Of a DNA stretch of 64,000 bases, positions 12,101 through 21,844 are shown in pieces. Position 1 is the first letter of the stretch. The number at the start of each line of letters is the position of its first letter. Source of the stretch: Chondrosia reniformis (taxonomy: Eukaryota; Porifera; Demospongiae; Chondrillida; Chondrillidae); the NCBI GenBank assembly GCA_947172415.1, contig OX359193.1, positions 2,474,501-2,538,500 on the forward strand. Reading direction: 5' to 3'. Below the pieces are notes generated by a model. That model ran no database searches and had not been told where the DNA came from. It was given only the letters and a program-made list of their open reading frames with translations. The translations under genes and the position numbers were made by a program.

Positions 12101-13152
12101 ATCTACCTGTTCACAACACCTCACCTATCTACCTGTTCACAACACCTCACCTATCTACCTGTTCTCAACACCTCACCTATCTAACTGTTCAAAATCATCT
12201 ATCTATCCTTTACAATTATGTATTCCATAATATATTAAGAAGGCACCATTTAAGATACATTATACAGTAAGCCAAATTCATTAATATGAACCATATTGGA
12301 ACAGTAGTGTACATGAAACACTCAAATTGGTGGCAATTAAATGTTTTACCCTTTCTCCTGCTATCCCAGGTGTACCAGGAGGTCCAGGATGACCAACCTT
12401 TCCCTGTACAGAGGCAAACAGAAACATAAAGATACTACACATCTCAGGCTTCACATATCTCTTACAGGTGTTGCAGGGTCACCACGGGGACCAGGTAAAC
12501 CAGAGATACCCTGCATGCAGAGGATAAAATAACTTATAATGAACACAGCTATTACAAATATGTGCTTGATGAGGCATATATATATTTTGTATTTGGTTAC
12601 TATGGTTAATGCAATGATTTTGGATATTGACAAACTTTTCCTATTTAAATAAAATTCCTAATTTTCCATCTTCATCATTGCTGATGAAGAACTAAGAGTC
12701 AATTAATTGAATTGTTTTGCTGAGAGCTCAAACAATAGGAAAACCATAACAATGAACGCAAGTAGAATACTGCTTTGTCGCAAACTTGTGTATTCTAACA
12801 ATCATGTGGTTATTTAGTTTTGGTCACCTTAAACAAACTTTACCTATGGTGCATACAGTACAATTAAAGGTTCACCCAATACCATGGCTTCCAGGTCTAT
12901 GTATGTATGTATGCAAGTACACAGTGACTATACGTACGTACATATACAAATCTGTACGTACCTATCATTTAATACAGATTATAATGAAATATTGAAAGAT
13001 GATATATAAGCCTTTATCACAAGTATATACGTACAACAATTCTACAGTGTTACATTTGAAGATACAGCTAAGGGTTTGGACTAGGAGTACTTACGTGCCT
13101 TGGGGCCAGGTCTTCCCGGATAACCTGGGAGTCCCTTCTCTCCTTTGGTACC
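9166..13152 (-). CDS. Collagen triple-helix gene fragment, ten exons
   Basis: Minus-strand exons, each bounded by AG and GT sites, in transcript order: 13152-13095 (or 13099), 12510-12466, 12403-12350, 11944-11900, 11156-11103, 11038-10981, 10505-10408, 9685-9632, 9342-9289 and 9219-9166. They encode Gly-X-Y triplets such as GLYGEKGDEGEKGHKG and GPPGPVGNKGG. Most are exactly 54 or 45 bp and begin with a whole Gly codon, the ancestral animal collagen exon pattern. Frame continuity needs the 58-bp and 98-bp exons (10981-11038, 10408-10505) together, giving a one-residue insertion in the repeat. The first exon is best ended at 13099 with a GC donor. A Gly is replaced by Ser at the start of 11156-11103 and by Ala in 12510-12466. 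No signal peptide exon, N- or C-propeptide is seen, so both ends are missing; fibrillar versus non-fibrillar cannot be decided. Confidence 0.85.
10123..10269 (-). mobile_element. 147-bp Penelope-derived hairpin element with 11-bp TSD
   Basis: It is flanked by CAATAAATAAG on both sides (10112-10122 and 10270-10280). Inside, arms at 10121-10148 and 10197-10224 are inverted copies containing GATGGTACATC, and the right side holds GTTCGACGCAGTTA and a tail. These are the same terminal sequences as the full Penelope-like element at 18384-20297, here in reverse orientation and without coding sequence. It looks like a solo or internally deleted terminal repeat inserted in a collagen intron. Confidence 0.75.
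10655..10740 (+). repeat. Penelope/retrozyme-like 3' end with decayed hammerhead core
   Basis: CTGATGA, A, GACCT, CC, AGGTC, AAAACG at 10671-10696 keeps a hammerhead-type order with a perfect 5-bp stem II, but the second core strand is AAAA instead of GAAA. A diverged relative lies at 12677-12725 (GCTGATGAAGAACTAAGAGTC). Probably a fossil 3' end of a ribozyme-bearing retroelement. Confidence 0.5.
12001..12204. repeat. 26-bp minisatellite, seven copies plus a decayed eighth
   Basis: The unit ACCTGTTCACAACACCTCAC followed by CTATCT is repeated head to tail. Copies 2 and 7 share a C-to-T variant (TTCTC). It lies in an intron of the collagen gene. The open frame through it on the plus strand is a by-product of the repeat. 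Confidence 0.92.
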
Positions 13153-13311
13153 CTAATGAAGTGAGGAATTAAAAACAAAACATTTTATAATTGGCTATGG
13201 GACACTATATCACATGGCTACTACTGTTGTTATCGTTGTTGTAGCTTATATATGTAAGGTAAAAAGTGTGTGTTGTTGTTTATGAAACATAAACCTGATT
13301 GAATCTTTTGA

Positions 13312-14030
13312 CGTTGCAAAATCGTCACCACCTCGTTGCTAAAGAAGATCATTCCTTTTGTGAACGGCTATGACAAATCGACGCTCTCCTACGAGAAGGA
13401 GCTACCGAATAAGCGAGTTGTAGCGAAGGTTAGATAAAGTGTATTTGTATATGTTCCCGTTAAGTTTGAGGCAGAATTGTCCCTATATTGATGCAAAAGA
13501 AATTCGGTTAGTCGACCGTATTAAAACTTTGGTAATTGAAACTCTGTCTTCTCTTCGTATGTTTTTTGTTCATATTTTTACATGTAATTGTCCATGTGTA
13601 GGAATAAGGAGTGTTATATATTATGCATGTTTAAATACAATCAAGTACTACACAGTGCAAGTTACAAATTTATACACGGATGCAAGTGACTCCCAAGATA
13701 ATGACAATCAGGTATATTTAACGCTACAAGACTTTAGCCACACTGAAATTCTCAACTGCTGTATACGGAGTAGTAGTCTACAGATCATGTAAGGTTAAAC
13801 ACATGGCCTTCTAATTACCTTTTCACACCTTAGTATAGCCTTAGCCATTATCAGCAAAAATTCCAGTCTCATGCAGGGGTCAGCCAATAATCACCGCAGA
13901 TTTGACTTGTCTTGAGTGTGAGCTAGGAGTACCGTTGGTTGCTTGCATGCATTCACATAAACAACAGGGTTAGAGACAATTTGGTAACTTTCACACAAGG
14001 GACATAAAGGCTGGAACCTTATATATATAC
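13312..14030 (+). repeat. Interspersed repeat, upstream copy
   Basis: This segment runs from GCAAAATCGTCACC through CACACAAGGGACATAAAGGC. It recurs in pieces at 14509-16660, including the block ATGTGTAGGAATAAGGAGTG and the block ACCGTTGGTTGCTTGCATGC. Its 3' part also resembles the left end of the Merlin element, so it may be a non-autonomous relative. The open frame inside it has no recognisable domain. Confidence 0.6.
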
Positions 14031-14508
14031 AGTACAAGTTACAATATAATATAATATAATATAATTAAATAATTCATATGGCTCCAAGAAAGGACCTAGA
14101 AATAAAATGGACATATCATCATAAAGTTTAGTGTATAAAACTCGTTTTAAATTAAGGGATTTTTCATTTAGGCCTCCGTTTGTTAGAAAACGGAGGACAA
14201 AGTCTGCATATAAAATGCCATAGGACTATAGAAAACCTATGGGAAATATATATGCAAACCATGTGTTATATTGATAAAACATTTCAATCTGTCAGATCAC
14301 TGTGAAATCAACATATATCATGGTACATGTGTATAAGAAAAGACTGGTGAAGTTTTGTTAATTAAATGAGCAAAATAATGAAGATATAATGAAGAATTCA
14401 AAGTTACGATTGCGCAAGCTGGAGATGTATTATGATGTTCTTCTAATGCGTCACCAACACCTTCGTATGTTGCCATGTACACACATTTTGTGAATCATGT
14501 GACATTGT

Positions 14509-15369
14509 GAAAACGTTACCGCCTCGTTGCTAAAGAAGATCATCCTTTCGAGAACGGCTATGACTAGTCGACCCTCTCCTACGAGAAGGAGCTACCGAAT
14601 AAGCGAGTTGTAGCAAAGGTTAGATAAAGCGTATTTGTATATGTTCCCATTAAATTTGAGGCAGAATTGTCCCTATACCGAAGCAAAAGAAATTCGTTTA
14701 GTCGACCGTATTAAAACTTTGGTAATTTAAGCTCTGTCTTCTCTTCTTATGTTATTGTTCATATTTTTACTTGCAATTGTCCATGTGTAGGAATAATGAG
14801 TGTTATATATTATGCATGTTTAAATACAATCAAGTACTACACAGTGCAAGTTACAAATTTTTACACGGATGCAAGTGACTCCCAAGATAATCACACTGAG
14901 GTATATAATATAATACGGATGCAAATGACTCCCAAAATAATCACAATCAGGTATATTAAATGCTAGAAGACTTTAGCCACACTGAAAATCTCAACTGCTG
15001 CATACAGAGTAGTAGTCTCTACAGATCATATTAGGTTAAACACATGGCCTTCCAACTACCTTTTATATATATATATATATATATAATTGTCAATGTGTAG
15101 GAATAAGGAGTGTTATATATTATGCATGTTTAAATACAATCAAGTACTACACAGTGCAAGTTACAAATTTTTACACGGATGCAAGTGACTCCCAAGATAA
15201 TCACACTGAGGTATATAATATAATACGGATGCAAATGACTCCCAAAATAATCACAATCAGGTATATTAAATGCTAGAAGACTTTAGCCACACTGAAATTC
15301 TCAACTGCTGCATACAGAGTAGTAGTCTCTAGAGATCATATTAGGTTAAACACATGGCCTTCCAACTAC

Positions 15370-15404
<35 letters not shown>

Positions 15405-16450
15405 GTCCATGTGTAGGAATAAGGAGTGTTATATATTATGCATGTTTAAATACAATCAAGTACTACACAGTGCAAGTTACAAATTTATACACGGATGCAA
15501 GTGACTCCCAAGATAATCACACTGAGGTATCAGGGAGTACGGTAGTACTCCCTATGTAGGGATGACACGGTTTTTTTCGTTTTCCCCATACATTGGTATA
15601 GGAGCGAAATCCCGAAATAGGCCGAAAATCGACAAAACAAGGCTATGTATAGCTAAATATACAATATACATACTCTAAATAGACCTTAAAGGCAAGCGAA
15701 TATGTCCCGCTGGCGAAATAATAAACTTTAAAAATTCCCATTTTCGTCTTCTTCATATTCTTCTTATTCTTCTTCGTCAGCCATAACTAAAAAACTATAT
15801 AAGCTTTTGGACTAATTGTTACACGAAACTACTGCAAATTTTCCGAGCTGTATTCTTTTGTAGAAGCGAGAGCGATAACGCTATTATTGAGCATGACGGT
15901 TTTCATGACCCTAGAGTCAAGGCCTCAATAAAGTCGCCATTTTAATGACGTCATAATCAGTCGAAGATTGCGAAACCAAAATGATTTTAATTATATGAAT
16001 CTAATTCCTAGCCCATGCTCCATAAAAAGTACAGAAACTAGAAATATTAAAAATTTTCTACAAAAATAGTGAAGATGTAGGGATGGCATAAAAAGTAGAG
16101 AAACAAGAAAGGGATGTTACACAGTGAAGCATTAGCTATATGCATGAATCATACAACACCCTTGCTTGTAGGATTCATGTATATAGCTAATGCTTCACTG
16201 TGTAACATCCCTTTCTTGTTTCTCTACTTTTTATGCCATCCCTACATCTTCACTATTTTTGTAGAAAATTTTTAATATTTCTAATATAATATGGATGCAA
16301 ATGACTCCCAAAATAATCACAATCAAGTATATTAAATGCTAGAAGACTTTAGCCACACTGAAATTCTCAACTGCTGCATACAGAGTATAGTAGTCTACAG
16401 ATCATATAAGGTTAAACACATGGCCTTCCAATTACCTTTTCACACCTTAG
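14509..16450 (+). repeat. Second repeat copy with ~315-bp tandem triplication
   Basis: After a diverged copy of the 13.3-kb repeat, a unit of about 315 bp starting ATTGTCCATGTGTAGG begins at about 14774, 15086 and 15402. The first two junctions are (TA)n runs (15063-15085 and 15373-15401). The third unit is split by an insertion at 15531-16282 and resumes at 16283. The TA runs probably mediated unequal exchange or slippage. Confidence 0.75.
15531..16282. mobile_element. ~750-bp insertion ending in a 111-bp-arm foldback
   Basis: It interrupts the third tandem repeat between GAGGTAT and AATATAATATGG. The left end carries GGGAGTAC-GGTA-GTACTCCC, a perfect 8-bp hairpin at 15533-15552. The right third is a giant inverted repeat, arms 16040-16150 and 16172-16282, almost identical, with a 21-bp loop. 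No coding frame is seen and no clear target duplication. The class is unknown; foldback-type DNA element or hairpin-tailed insertion are options. Confidence 0.65.
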
Positions 16451-16454
16451 TACA

Positions 16455-18325
16455 GACTGAAGATGATGCATCTGCATGCCATTATCAGGAAAAATTCCAG
16501 TCTCATGCAGGGGGTCTCACCCAAGAATCACCGCAGATTTGACTTGCCTTGAGTGTGAGCTAGGAGCACCGTTGGTTGCTTGCATGCATTCACATAAACA
16601 ACAGGGTTAGAGACAATTTGGTTACTTGCACACAGGGATATAAAGGCTGGGCCTTTAATTTATTTCATGAACAATGTCCCTTGTGTGCAAGTTGGACATA
16701 TGGTTCAGGTACAAAAATATTTTCTTCAAGACAATGTAATATTTTCTTCAAAATACAAATAATTACCAAAAAGAATACAAATAATTAACAAATTAATTAT
16801 AATATAACTTAGATGGAGGTGTCCCATATGCAACAAAGGATGTTCGATTAGGGAAGGGAGCTTCTTTTTGAAATCGAAGCTGACCCTCAAGAAATGGTTG
16901 CTGTTAATTCACCACTGGTCATGTGAGCATATGGTGACTGTAACCGTGGAGTCCCTTGAAGTGACGGAGAGCACTGCTTGTGCAGTTTACCAGTGGCTGC
17001 GTGAAGTGTGCTCAACCAAGCTACTATCAACATCCATCCTATTGGGTGGACCAGGGAAGACAGTACAAATTGATGAAAGTCTCCTTAACCATAAGCCTAA
17101 AGTAAGAGAATGTTGCACATCATTCAATGGAAAATAGTCACATATTAATGCAAAAATTAATTAATATACAGTATCATCAAGGAAGAGCAGCCAGGCAAGA
17201 GAGGTGGGTGTTTGGAATGTGTGACACCTCAGTGGAGCCAGCCCTTGGAAACATGGAGCTGGTCCCTGACAGGACTGCATCAACCCTCTTGCCAATTATA
17301 CAGGCCCACGTAAGACCAGGAACAGATATCCAGTCTGATCAATGGAGGGCTTACAATAGAGTGGCTCAGCTGCCAAAAGTAGCTAGTCATAGCACGGTCA
17401 ATCATAGCTTAAACTTTGTGGACCCTACAACAGGGGTCCATACTCAAAATATAGAGTCATATTGGAACAGGGCCAAAAGAAAGTTTAAAGCTATGAAGGG
17501 GGTTTCTGAATTACAGTTACCCTCCTATTTAGATGAGTTTTTGTGGCGGGAAAGGCATGGGAATACAAAAAGGGAGGCATTCACAAACATAATCAGAGAC
17601 ATAATGCCCAACCAGTACCCTCTACCCTGACTTTTTATTGCATGCGTTTTTATTTAGTTTTCTTCTTTCCATGTAACTTTGTATATCCCAGTGCACTGAT
17701 CAGCAAGCTTGTGGATGCAGTCCAAGATGAATGAGATCTCCAATAATCCCCAATAATATACGGAAGGAATGCAATCAGGTGATCCCAGCCTTTCACCACT
17801 GCTCATCAGTCATGATGGCTTCACATTTACACTAAATTAACCCCCTCATCTGTACAAACAATCTGTAAATAGCCCACATGCATGCATTTATGAAAACATC
17901 ATTGCTTAGATATGTGAATATGGGACAGGTTTATGAAATTAGGTAATAATAGGTAAAAACCTAATAAAACGGATACAATAATATGGTAACGCACACTTGT
18001 CAAATTTCGTTTCAAGCTTATCCAAAAGGCGAATCCGGTAGGCTTCATTGAGTGGTCAAGGGAGGGAGGTTACACTTGTTGATCGAGACAACCAATAACC
18101 ATAGCCCTATGCCCAAGAAGAGTGAGAGAGCGAATTGATAGAGGGCGTTATAAGAATGCAGACTACAACTTACAAGAGAAACTTGACTTGCCAGACACTC
18201 AGCACTTGACAGAATTCAGCGCAAACACCATGAAAATCAAATCTGCTGTGATTATTGGCTGAGACCCCTTAAAGACTGGAACTGTTGTTGATACTGGCAT
18301 GCATGCAGATGCATCATCTTTAGTC
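16455..18325 (+). mobile_element. Merlin-type DNA transposon, about 1.9 kb
   Basis: Terminal inverted repeats: left GACTGAAGATGATGCATCTG at 16455 and right, read inverted from 18325, GACTAAAGATGATGCATCTG. Similarity continues inward about 85 bp on both sides (GGGGTCTCA...CAGATTTGA). They bracket a Merlin/IS1016-like transposase gene. No 8-bp target duplication, usual for Merlin, was found, so the outermost ends may be eroded or the repeats may extend into the upstream repeat family. The stretch 17631-18229 inside it is non-coding. Confidence 0.75.
16811..17630 (+). CDS. Merlin transposase (ISXO2-like DDE), spliced
   Basis: The frame starts with a zinc-knuckle segment (WRCPICNKGCSIREGSFF) at 16811, continues through the ATG at 16868 and reaches ...NHKPK at 17101. 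A 70-bp intron with GTAAGA and CAG ends (17102-17171) restores the frame as YHQGRAARQERWVFG, running to TGA at 17630. The three expected acidic residues are seen in VQIDESL, IQSDQWRAY and NIESYW, followed by the family signature YLDEFLWRERHG. It would cut and rejoin the element's ends. An earlier exon may hold CPLC at about 16675, but its junction could not be settled, so the start is uncertain. No stop lies inside the spliced frame. Confidence 0.8.
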
Positions 18326-18492
18326 CGTGATTAATTAAGCAACGACTGGAATCAGTTAACAGATATCGAAGAACCAGCAAGTTAATAGAATAAGGATTCC
18401 TTATAACTGCGTCGAACTTATCTTTGGGATGGTACATCCTTCGACTTTTGAGCGTTTAAAAACGCAGTTGGTAAGGGAATGCCACTGTCCTT

Positions 18493-20162
18493 ATGGATAG
18501 GAAGGACTATGACCAGAAGATAAGGGCACTCTTGGATGATACGAATTATCAAGCCATTAAGAGAAACCCCACAATGAAGATAGAACGGAAGGTAACTGAA
18601 GTTCTAAGGTCACTTGAGAAAAAAGGCAAACTCCCCTCTGATCTGAGGAAGAAGGTTCAGAACCAAAACAGCTCCACACCTCAGCTCTACGGATACCAAA
18701 AATCCACAAGGCAAGTGTACCCTTGAGACCAATTGTTTCCTCCATTAATTCCCCTACCTACAACCTTTCCAGGTACCTGGCAGGGGTATTGTCACCACTA
18801 TGGGGGAAAACTTCTCACTTTGTGCGAAATTCTCATGACTTTGTCAAGAAGATCAGGGGAATGGATGTGAACACCGAAGATAAGTTGATCAGTTTCGATG
18901 TAAAGAGCCTATTTACCAAAGTACCCATTGATCTATCTCTACAGATCATCAGGAGACGACTTGCGCAGGACCCTAACTTGGAGCAACGGACACCCTTGGA
19001 TGTATCCACCATTGCGGATCTTACAGAACTCTGTTTCAGGACAATGTACTTCCTGTACAGTGATGAGTTCTTTGAGCAGAAGGAAGGGGCAGCCATGGGA
19101 TCTCCTCTCTCCCCGGTGGTAGAGAACATCTTCATGGAGGAATTCGAAATAGAAGCTCTTCGTGCTGCTGTGATAAGGCCTAAGTTGTGGTTGAGATATG
19201 TGGATGACACATTTGTCATCTGGAATTATGGTGACGAGCAGCTGGAGAACCTCTTGAGTTTCCTCAATGGAAGACATCGCAACATCGAATTTACCATGGA
19301 GAAGGAGACCAATGGTTCCTTACCCTTCCTGGATGTGCAAGTAAAGAAGTGCATGGGAAGTTTGGACACATTTGTGTATAGGAAACCAACACACACAGAC
19401 AGGTATCTTCACTTTACCTCTCATCACCACCCTAGGGTAAAAACTGGTATCACACTGTGTCTCAAAGACAGAGCCGAAAAGATTTGTGGACCAAACTCCA
19501 GTAGCTTGGAAAAAGAAAAGGAGCACCTGGAAGGAGTACTTCAAGCAAATGGATACCCTAAATGGGAGGCTCACAGACTGCTCAACAGGAGAAGGCAGAC
19601 TAAGGGGAGTGAGGATGAGTGTAAACACAAACTCTTTATTCCATATATAAAGGGACTCAGTGAGATGATCGATAAAAGCTGTAGAAAAATGGGTATCCAG
19701 ACCATTTTCTCCAAGCAGAGATCACTGAGAACCGTTTTATCCAACCCAAAACAGCCACAACCACCTATGGATATCAAGGGTGTAGTTTACCTAATTCCTT
19801 GCTCTGAGTGTTCTGCAGTCTACATTGGTGAAACTGGAAGGACCCTGAAAGTGAGATTGGCAGAACACAAGCGAGCAGTCAGGATGGGGGATGTGAACAA
19901 CGGTATAGCTGTTCACTCCCTCAAGACTGGACACTCAATTGCTTGGGACAAGGCCAAGATTACAGACAGGGAAACCCACTGGCAAAGGAGAAGGGTCAAA
20001 GAAGCCATCAGGATCCAGAAGAGTCAGGTGAGAATGAATTTAGATCAAGGCATTGTGTTACATCAAACCTGGAGACGATTTAATATTCATACTTCCTGTT
20101 TTTCTCATTCTGCTGAGGGTCACATGACTGGAAGTGGAAATGGCGGGAAAAATCCTCTATAA
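18493..20162 (+). pseudogene. Penelope-like RT + GIY-YIG ORF, one frameshift
   Basis: The first part (18493-18726, MDRKDYDQKIRALLDDTNYQ) and the long part (18723-20162) join in a conserved motif near 18695-18710, where one base appears lost between GGAT and ACCAAAAATCC. The RT core shows LISFDVKSLFTKVP, GAAMGSPLSP and the catalytic LRYVDDTFVIW. The C-terminal GIY-YIG nuclease shows GVVYLIPCSECSAVYIGETG with RLAEHKRAV. The RT copies the RNA and the nuclease nicks the target. Apart from this single lesion the frame is open to TAA, so the copy is nearly intact. Confidence 0.92.
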
Positions 20163-20191
20163 ATAGAGGCAATTCTTCCACTCAACCATCA

Positions 20192-20228
20192 GTCACTGAG
20201 GAAGACCCCCAGGGTCGAAACGTTTGAC
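20192..20228 (+). ncRNA. Hammerhead ribozyme motif, type I minimal
   Basis: Order seen: stem I GTCA, core CTGAGGA, A, stem II GACCC-CCA-GGGTC (perfect 5 bp), core GAAA, then CGTT, then stem I partner TGAC. Stem III is only A-C/G-U with no loop. Such minimal motifs are known in Penelope-like elements and are thought to cleave as dimers. Predicted cleavage is just before TGAC. The motif is seen; activity is inferred. Confidence 0.75.
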
Positions 20229-20524
20229 CAAGAATTGGAAAAAAAACAACTGCGTTTTTAAACGCTCAAAAGTCGAAGGATGTACCATCCCAAAGATAAC
20301 CAGCAAGTTGTTTGAGTTTTGGGGCTCCACAAGTTTTTAAAAGTCGAAATACTTGTTGTAAATGATTGGTAACTAACTAATTTTATACTATACCCTAGCG
20401 TGAAATAAAAGGAAAAATGAGGAGGAAATGGGTCAAATGTATAGTTCTATAGCATTTTACCTATACACTTTGAGCCATTTTATTTGCTGTTTTAAGTTAA
20501 TTGGGATCATTCAAAAATTCAGAA

Positions 20525-20579
20525 ATCAAGGTGGAAGGTGCACCCATAATAAGCAGCATCTAGTGGAGTTTGCCCTGTG
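20525..20579 (-). pseudogene. Ankyrin-repeat exon remnant
   Basis: After an acceptor (CACACACAG) the minus strand encodes GQTPLDAAYYGCTFHLDF and a stop, matching the G-TPL-AA--G core of an ankyrin repeat. Possible upstream relics around 20665-20750 (KASPMSSV) are too weak to join. No ankyrin gene surrounds it, so it is probably a stray fragment. Confidence 0.35.
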
Positions 20580-21171
20580 TGTGACAACATAGGGGGGGAA
20601 GATGGTGATGGATTATCATAAATGCAAGTGTAACACATGCCAACAGGGGTTACATGCACCAAACTTACACACTGGACATTGGGGAAGCTTTGTACAAGAT
20701 CAAGAGGAATACCCTATACATTCCAACTTCAAACAGTGGCTGCCCTTGAGTATACATAATGTAACCATGCCTGCATGGAACTTGCTCAATATATACGTAT
20801 ATATTATATATATAGACCACCCTTGAGTAGTATAGCTGCATTTCATTTGTATATAATTTCATAGTTGTTACATGATGTAATGGGTGAATCTGCATATATA
20901 TATTCAAAGGCATGTGTAAAATTTAATGTTACTAACAAATAGAAATGGCTAAGACTATTATGCGAACAAATACACACATGTATGCAGAGTTCTCTTCTGA
21001 CAACTGCATGTGAGATAGATATTATCAGGAGGTACCCATTACACCATGTGGAACAACCATCTACCTCCAGGTTGATCATTGTTCCAGTACGTATATAATG
21101 CTAAGAAATTTCACAATATACATGATTGAAAAATGTCAATCAACCGACTGTAATATCGGGTCAACTTAAGA

Positions 21172-21546
21172 ATGCCCAATGAGGAAGATTCAGTGGAAAG
21201 GAAGTGTGGCAAAACGTATGAGATAACCAGCATGCGTGCAGGGTCTTTTTGTGCCTGTGAAAAATGGTACTATCAAGGACAAAATGGGCAATCCCTGCAA
21301 GTTTGCAGAAAAAGAGCAATGACAGAGATAGCATTTTACTGGTGTCCTATTGATGAACTAACCAAGCCAGAAATTGGAGAGATTTGTGTAAAGACCACTG
21401 AGGCCACATTTGGGGGAACTACCATCAGAAAAAGGCTATATAAAAACAATGTAATGAACAGGAAGACTGATCAAATTGACCAAATTGATTTGGGATCCTG
21501 GTCAAGGCTGAGTACCAAAGGATGGTACTCTGCCCAGATGTTATAG
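21172..21546 (+). CDS. Hypothetical 124-residue ORF
   Basis: An open frame with six cysteines (for example CACEKWYYQG and FYWCPIDEL) and a basic C-terminal half. I recognise no domain. It could be an exon of a degraded mobile gene or a chance frame; it sits about 300 bp upstream of the NACHT gene on the same strand. Codon content looks plausible, but nothing else supports it. Confidence 0.25.
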   Translation: MPNEEDSVERKCGKTYEITSMRAGSFCACEKWYYQGQNGQSLQVCRKRAMTEIAFYWCPIDELTKPEIGEICVKTTEATFGGTTIRKRLYKNNVMNRKTDQIDQIDLGSWSRLSTKGWYSAQML

Positions 21547-21844
21547 ACTTGGTCCACACAGTATGTAGAGAAAGAAGGTTCCCCAGAAATGGGTTAACCC
21601 TGTGCTAGTACCCATACCCAACTTGTCCACAATGCGATAAGAGCAGAGCAACAACTTGTCAGGTTCATGCTCTCCAAATTAACTTCGCATACGCCCTCTT
21701 TTCAGCTCTGACGACAACATGCTTTCTTATGTTACCCTCTTTTCAGCTATACGTTATATGCTATAGAAGTGTTTTCCATTTCGTAATAGTGCTTTGTGCA
21801 CGTGACGTTTGGTGACACGTGATAAGTCTATATAATCTTTTTGA

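Larger units (their letters stand above)
18384..20297 (+). mobile_element. Penelope-like retroelement, complete, with inverted ends and 12-bp TSD
   Basis: The target duplication AACCAGCAAGTT flanks it (18372-18383 and 20298-20309, sharing one base with the right repeat). Perfect 51-bp inverted repeats lie at 18419-18469 and 20248-20298, and an extra tail of about 35 bp (starting AATAGAATAAGG) lies outside the left one. Penelope-like elements are known for terminal repeats in direct or inverted order plus a short tail, so the boundaries fit. The interior codes RT plus GIY-YIG, and a hammerhead motif precedes the right repeat. Perfect repeats and duplication indicate a recent insertion. Confidence 0.93.

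Noticed and set aside
12001..12204. CRISPR-like array
   Set aside because: Units are contiguous with no spacers, and the DNA is eukaryotic.
11973..12230. Open frame with repeating YLPVHNTSP units
   Set aside because: It is a translation of the 26-bp minisatellite within a collagen intron.
12677..12725. GCTGATGAAGAACTAAGAGTC as a functional hammerhead
   Set aside because: Stem II and the GAAA strand are lost; kept only as a diverged relative of the 10.67-kb repeat.
13439..13792. 117-residue open frame
   Set aside because: It lies wholly in an interspersed repeat whose other copies do not keep the frame; no domain.
18252..18437. Minus-strand frame across 18.3 kb
   Set aside because: It runs over the Merlin right end and the Penelope left end, so it is a chance frame.
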